Origin: Bombyx mori
Taxonomy: Eukaryota > Arthropoda > Insecta > Lepidoptera > Bombycidae
DNA: 64,000 bases
NCBI RefSeq assembly: GCF_030269925.1
Contig: NC_085119.1
Span: 8,159,001-8,223,000, forward strand
Direction of reading: 5' to 3'
The notes below the pieces were generated by a model. It worked only from the letters and a program-made list of their open reading frames with translations. It did not search any database and was not told where the DNA came from. Positions 58,629 through 64,000 of the stretch are shown piece after piece (the stretch's first letter is position 1; every line of letters begins with the position of its first letter). The translations under genes were made by a program, and so were the position numbers.

Positions 58629-59842
58629 AATAAGAAGATTAGCATCCAAATTAGAAAGCCAGAAGCATCTTTCGTAACTAAATCACGTTCAACTCAAAAT
58701 ATTGACTACGTCATTCTAAAACAGACAACATCCATTCAAAGATTCAAACCGATCAAGTTTAATATATCGAGAGGCTGAATGGTCATTAATTAATTAATGT
58801 GAACCCTTCGCAATGCCTCCCCGAAGAGCCATTACTTAATTAGCATTAACCGTGCGCTGGTTATACTCTCCAGCCATCTCGAGATTGTATCATATTCAAA
58901 GCCTACAATTATTTAATCTTTGGTGACTTTCCAAAACTAGATGTTTAAATCAGATTAAAGATTGCACCGAAATACAAATCACTTTATCGATTTCAGCTTG
59001 GTAATTATTGTTTTACTGTGGTTTTCCAAGGTATTTCGGAGGCCGCTTCTGAATTAGATGATGATTATGTGGATACTTCTATCTGAAATAATATAAGACT
59101 GTACTTTGTTTTTGAGATAATCTACATAAATATTAGCTGGAATTTTTTTTTTATAATATCGCATGAAGTTAAATTAAATAATAGCAAATTTCTCAATAAC
59201 TTTTGCTACATTCTCGGAAATCTGAGCTGACGAGATCGCGCACCCATTTCGGTAAAGGTCGCAAGGCTTCTAAATCGCCAACAATAACTATGTATATCCA
59301 AAAAAAGTCTTTGGTATTTGTGGAAACAAAAATATCTTAACTTGGTTTCGATATTCGATACGATAAAAATAAAATTTAGTACTTTTATTTACAACACATG
59401 TTCTCGCTTGCCACTGATATTTTCGCTGGAAGAACAACAGGGCGGGCATTATTCAAAGCCAGACTTTACTAATGCATTTTATGGTCGTTGGTAATATTTA
59501 CGAGGCGCAGGTGAACGCAAAAAAAAAAACAAGGTAAGCACCCCATTGGGGTGTTATCACTATAAAGTATACATGCGATTATACTTAGAATATTCAGACT
59601 ACATTTTATATATGATACCAAAGCCTTGTGTAGTTCTGGTATTTATAAAATGAAGCATATAGAAATCTGTTGGTAGATGTTTATTTTAAGCTTAGTAAAG
59701 TTAAGGTATAGATGGCTTTTTAATTAGCTTAAATGGGAAATCAAGTACGAGACTTGCCTTATGCTTAGCGGTAACCGAAGTCGATTAATAGTAGCAGGGT
59801 ATAATGACCCTACAATCCTAATCCTTACTGTAGGATTTTTTT
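58629..59842. other. Intergenic DNA, nothing recognised
   Basis: No supported gene or transposon. A less AT-rich patch near 58,770-58,880 (cgcaatgcctccccgaagag) has no frame of note. Confidence 0.45.
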
Positions 59843-60178
59843 GGAACGAAGTTCCTTAAGGGACGATGCGGAGGGGTACCCTAAACGGCAAAAAAACATC
59901 CGTAACGTAAGATTTTTATTAGTAATGCACACAGTGTACGACTTAGCTTTGTAATAACGTACAAAAAATAACATATTTTTATTATATACCTTTTATGAAT
60001 CATTATGAATAAAATAAAGTTGATAACTTTGTAAAGTATTTTTGTATTTTTTTATCAATAAATAAATCATAATAAAAATGTATTCCCGAATAATTATTTT
60101 CTTTATACCTCGAATAGAACTTACAATTAATATTTTTATAATAAGGAACTTCGTTCCTATCCGGTGTCCCACGACACC
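59843..60178. mobile_element. Repeat with self-palindromic inverted ends, copy 2
   Basis: GGAACGAAGTTCC at 59843-59855, its inverse at 60145-60157, then hairpin GGTGTCCCACGACACC at 60163-60178. The interior is about 60 bp shorter than in the copy at 34.7 kb and diverges from it, while the ends are identical. Confidence 0.6.
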
Positions 60179-60184
60179 ACACAG

Positions 60185-60610
60185 CTTTTTTCTTAGATGG
60201 GTGGACGAGCTCATGGCCGTTTTGTAAGTGGTTACCGAAGCCCATAGACATCTACAACGTAAATGCCGCCACCCATCTTGAGATATGAGTTCTAAGGTCT
60301 CCGTTTTTGTAGTACAACGGCTGCCCCTGCCTTCAAATCGAAACGCTTTACTGCTTCACGGCAGAAATAGGCAGGGTGATGGAACCCTCCCATGCGGACT
60401 CACAAGCCGTTTTACGACCAGTAATTACGCAAATTATAATTTTGCGGATATTGAGTTTTATCACACGATGTTTTTCTTTCACCGTGGAAGTCAATCATGA
60501 ACATTTGTTAAGTACGATTTGTTAAGTACGGATTTCATTCAAAAACTTGGTACTTGCCAACGGGATTCGAACACCGGTGCATCGCTAGATACGAATGCAC
60601 TGGAGTCATG
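60185..60610 (-). mobile_element. Bm1 SINE, nearly full length
   Basis: Minus orientation, with the tail complement at 60185, body, linker (tacgcaaattataattttgc) and part of the tRNA-like head (gggattcgaacaccggtgc, the B-box region). The A-box end is missing. It begins seven bases after the palindrome-ended repeat. Confidence 0.9.
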
Positions 60611-62309
60611 CGCTCCAATTTAAAGGTACAAAATTTTATAATGCAGCTGAGATTACGATCTCATGTTTCAGAATGTAAAAGACATTCAACACTAAAAGGA
60701 CCATGAAAAATAAGATAAGCAAATAATAAAATAAGAAATTTCTATTTGTATGGATAGACAGGTTGCTTTGTCCACAGAGGTCCATGCATAATTGTTTCAC
60801 GACCAATTTCCTTAACATAATTGCAATATATCCTGTATAAGTCATATTATATGATTTAGGATTAAAGAATTAGAAATTTCGTAACGAAATTTCTGCTCTA
60901 ATTAAAATTATTTTTAGAGGTTTTTTCGCGTATCGTAAATATAATGAAACTTCTACAGCTTAACGACACAATTGTATATAACCATGAAAACTGTGAAGTA
61001 CTTGTAAAATCGAAAATAATATTATATTAACATGTATAAATAGTATTACAATGATATCACAAGAGGTTTAACAACAACCCCGAACAGGTTTCACCGTTGA
61101 GAATAGCAGCAAATTTTAATCAATAGCTCTTCTACTGTCCTTTATTTATTATATTATTACTGAATAGACAGCAGGCATTTGATTTACCTACTTTGTACGA
61201 GAAGAATATAACCTTAAAATTAAAACCAATCGACTATAAAAATGAAGTTCGTTAAGAAAAAAAAAGTTGAATCCTCTGCATTTTTAACGGAGATCCTCCG
61301 CAAGCCGATTTGCTTTATCACCAAACCCTAATTGCTTGTTATCTTTTTTCTGCAAAGATTTAAGAAGCCATTCTATAATCCAAGTATTAAGAATTATACG
61401 TGGCAAGGGATTTGAAACGTGTTTTCCCTTATTTTCAGAGGGCAAGGCGTCGTGCTGCGTTCCTCGGGGATTCCATTCCGAAAAACCTCCATAAATATTT
61501 CTTAGAGTATTTGTATCTTCCTTGGAGTATCGTTAGCACAATGTTTCGTCTTTTTTGTTTCACGAAGAAACACCTGCTCTCTAGAATAGTAAAAAACTAT
61601 AAGCACATTTGGTTTTTTATAGCAATGTACACTATATTCTCTGAATACTAATAAACTAAATAAATTATTATATATATGTACTGAAAATGAAATCTACGAT
61701 ACTATTTACATCAAATTAATAACTTCGATCTTCTTAAATTGCTTATATGTTTTCGTCTTTCATTTATTTTATTACTTTTTGGGGACAATATTTACTCGTT
61801 TTTTTTTTCTTCTTTTGCTCACAAATATTAACTAATATATTTTTGCCTATCCATATATTGTTTGCTTGTGGCAAATCCTGATGCATCATGTATACAAGCG
61901 CATAGATTTTTTTTGGACTATTTGGGTAGACGTATTCACAAGTCTAATTAGTTTATTTTTTTAATTAATTAATTTAGTGTCCAGTGACATCACAACATGA
62001 ATGTAGCCAACCTTGAGGTTGAAGTCTCGACTGCATTCCTTCGAATCAAAATATTTCAATACCGTGCGACAAAGTTATTAGTTAAGTTACAATTATATAT
62101 TACCCACCTCTGAGGGTGTTACGGTACTAGCAAAAAAGCCAGTTGGCGACGGCCAAATTATGCTATAATATTCAGAGAATGCTACTTCCCATTCTCGGAT
62201 CCCTTCCAACTGCAACAGATGGGGTAGTGCTAGGCTCGACACCACACAACCAAAATCTTACACATATCCCGCCAAACCACGTGTTGGGTAAGTTATAGCG
62301 CACAATCTC
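60611..62309. other. Intergenic DNA, nothing recognised
   Basis: AT-rich. Frames at 60636-60845 and 61400-61651 show no domain or gene context. No RNA gene seen. Confidence 0.45.
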
Positions 62310-62393
62310 TTTTTGCCTAATCCGCCACTAGCGTCGAGGGGCTATTGTGGCTATTAGGCGAGCTCACTGGGCTCAGCCTGAAAATTGCTAACG

Positions 62394-62630
62394 TCTGGTG
62401 GTAGGGCGTTGTACCACCCTACACGGGTAGGTAGCACCGCCCCACCTATATCTGCTGTGAAGCCATAATGCGTTTCGGCTTGAAGGATGAGGTAGCCGTT
62501 ATACTGTAAAAACAGTGACTTAGAACTCATATTTCAAGATGAGTAGATGTATTTAAATTTTTGATGGCTATGGACTCCGGTCACCTCTTAACAGCAATTG
62601 TTCTACCCATATAAGCAATGAACAAAAAAA
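62394..62630 (+). mobile_element. Bm1 SINE inside the Jockey 3' untranslated region
   Basis: gtctggtggtagggcg through ataagcaatgaacaaaaaaa. It is antiparallel to the host LINE and more diverged than the other Bm1 bodies. Jockey sequence resumes at about 62,640 (ccaagagcagtacttc). Confidence 0.85.
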
Positions 62631-63598
62631 TATGACCTACCAAGAGCAGTACTTCGCTAAATCTGGATCGGAATTGCGACCCACTGAAAAGATCTGGCGA
62701 GTAACTCAATGAACTGTATCTGTAGGCAAAGCGGTGCCTGTTTGTTGCCCCGTTGTCTGGGTCGGGTAAGTAATTTGCAGCCACAATAAGAGAGCTATCA
62801 TGCTGCGCTGCTATCTCGTAGAAGCATTCTGACGCTGTCTTCAGAAACATACTTATTATGATGCTATATCTTCGTGAATTTTTACATTCCTTACATAACA
62901 TGGCATTCTGATGGCGATCCTGCAAAAACGGGATGACTTAGATGATGTTTATGTGAGTGCGGGCCGCGTGAGCAAACACTACACTTGAATAAATCACCAC
63001 CATATGCGTGTAAGTTTTGTAGAATGCTACTTTATTATTAAGGGGATAAAGTCGACAAAGTATGAACGCGGGTCATTCTTCTATCGTGGGTGATCTCTAT
63101 ATACTTGAGTTTCGCGGTATGGGCTGGTCAAAAAAAGTCGCGGGGATAGGGTCGTTGTGCTTAATACGGGAAAGAATGCTTGAAGTTGTGTCGGGAAAGC
63201 GATCGCGAAGAGTACGGCTGCGCTTTTCATGGGGCTGATCTTGATGCGCCACTTCCAAAACCACTGTCCTAACATAGTGGCTACGGCCTGGAGTTCGTGA
63301 TGGATAAACGACATGATCCTACTGATGTAGCAAATAGCCATATCACCTGCGACCGGGGTATACCATTGATATACAACCTAAAGAGTTGTGGGGAGAGAGC
63401 GGAGCCATACGAGACTCTAGCCGAGATTCGACAAGAGAGGGAGAGCGGACTACTTCGACTCGTTACTGAAATAAACGGTTCGACAAGAAATCTCGTAGGA
63501 TGAGCATGACTCTGTCTAGCACTCCCGTGTTGTACAGCTTATTAGTCAAACCATTGTGACAGATTGTCCAACAGCTTAGCGATATCGAAGAAAAAGGC

Positions 63599-63844
63599 TT
63601 TTTTTTTTATTGCTTAGATATGAGTGGACGAGCTCACAGCGCACCTGGTGTTATGTGGTTACTGGAGCCCATAAACATTTACAACGTAAATGCGCCACCC
63701 ACCTTGAGATAAGTTTTAAGGTCCCAGTATAGTTACAACGGCTACCCCACTCTTCAAACCGAAACGCATTACTGCTTCACGGCAGAAATAGGCAGGGTGG
63801 TGGGACCTACCCGTGCGGACTCACAAGAGGTCCTACCACCAGTA
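63599..63844 (-). mobile_element. Bm1 SINE inside the Jockey coding region
   Basis: T run and attgcttagatatgagtgga at the left, accaccagtact at the right; head missing. Jockey reading resumes at about 63,860. Confidence 0.9.
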
Positions 63845-64000
63845 CTAGGAGCGAATGCTACTAAGATGTAGTTCGTAAAGCGGTGCACTTTCTGGACTCA
63901 CGAGACCTTGGCGCGGAGTCCGAACTGTTCGTGGAGTTCGATGAGTAAGTCTTTCGAAACGATAAAGTCCAAGAGGCTTATTCGAAGGAGACGCTCGTAG

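Larger units (their letters stand above)
62310..64000 (-). mobile_element. Jockey-type LINE copy with two nested Bm1 SINEs, cut by window edge
   Basis: Minus-strand order from the right edge: ERLLRISLLDFIVSKDLLIE and EQFGLRAKVS (early reverse transcriptase motifs), then WFWKWRIKISPMKSAAVLFA (after the catalytic site), then LKTASECFYEIAAQHDSSLI near the C terminus, and the 3' untranslated part ending near 62,310. Several frames are needed, so the copy is a pseudogene. The ORFs at 62925-62581 and 63341-63081 are pieces of it. Confidence 0.8.

Noticed and set aside
60003..60251. Two minus-strand frames of 73 and 82 codons
   Set aside because: They cross the border between the palindrome-ended repeat and a Bm1 SINE, so they are composite noncoding sequence.
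63297..63503. 68-codon plus-strand frame
   Set aside because: Antisense to the Jockey reverse transcriptase remnant.

Overview
The window is AT-rich lepidopteran nuclear DNA, almost certainly from the silkworm genus Bombyx (probably B. mori). Several copies of the Bm1 SINE, with its tRNA-like head and characteristic body, lie beside mariner, Helitron, RTE-type and Jockey-type remnants and solo LTRs. There is no operon structure. Genes are split by introns, so long-ORF calling misses most of what matters.

The main discovery is a minus-strand gene (gene A) spanning about 1.1-32.8 kb. What looks like a 28-kb tandem satellite is a run of 68 tiny exons. Each is 51 or 63 nt, phase 0, and bounded by a near-invariant acceptor (TTTCTTTATTACAG) and donor (GTAAGTG). 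Each encodes one copy of KSSQHDDSNHGGSDGGS, or the same with four extra residues. The array is preceded by a TATA/initiator promoter, a noncoding exon, a signal-peptide exon and a 28-nt exon. It is followed by a short basic last exon with the stop. The predicted product is a secreted Ser/Gly/Asp/His-rich repeat protein of about 1300 residues.

A second, compact copy (gene B, about 41.4-45.2 kb, minus) has the same exon order but a single repeat exon. It encodes a 68-residue secreted peptide with five mature cysteines. The two genes lie in a segmental duplication (about 443-33,135 and 40,736-45,790), so each copy shows the empty site of transposons inserted in the other. Gene B looks like the unexpanded state and gene A the result of runaway exon duplication.

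Between the two copies are a Helitron-related pseudogene with a 138-bp internal repeat (33.5-34.2 kb), a palindrome-ended repeat, a near full-length Bm1, an intact one-exon gene for an ENF-family cytokine precursor (36,574-36,897, minus), a solo LTR, and a 5'-truncated RTE-type LINE with 10-bp target duplications.

From 45.8 kb to the end I found no convincing cellular gene. This part holds degenerate LINEs (Jockey-type fragments at 47.3, 50.6 and 62.3-64.0 kb), an RTE nested in a Jockey with 9-bp target duplications, a probable second solo LTR, Helitrons, three copies of a 230-290 bp dispersed repeat, Bm1 copies and unassigned intergenic DNA.
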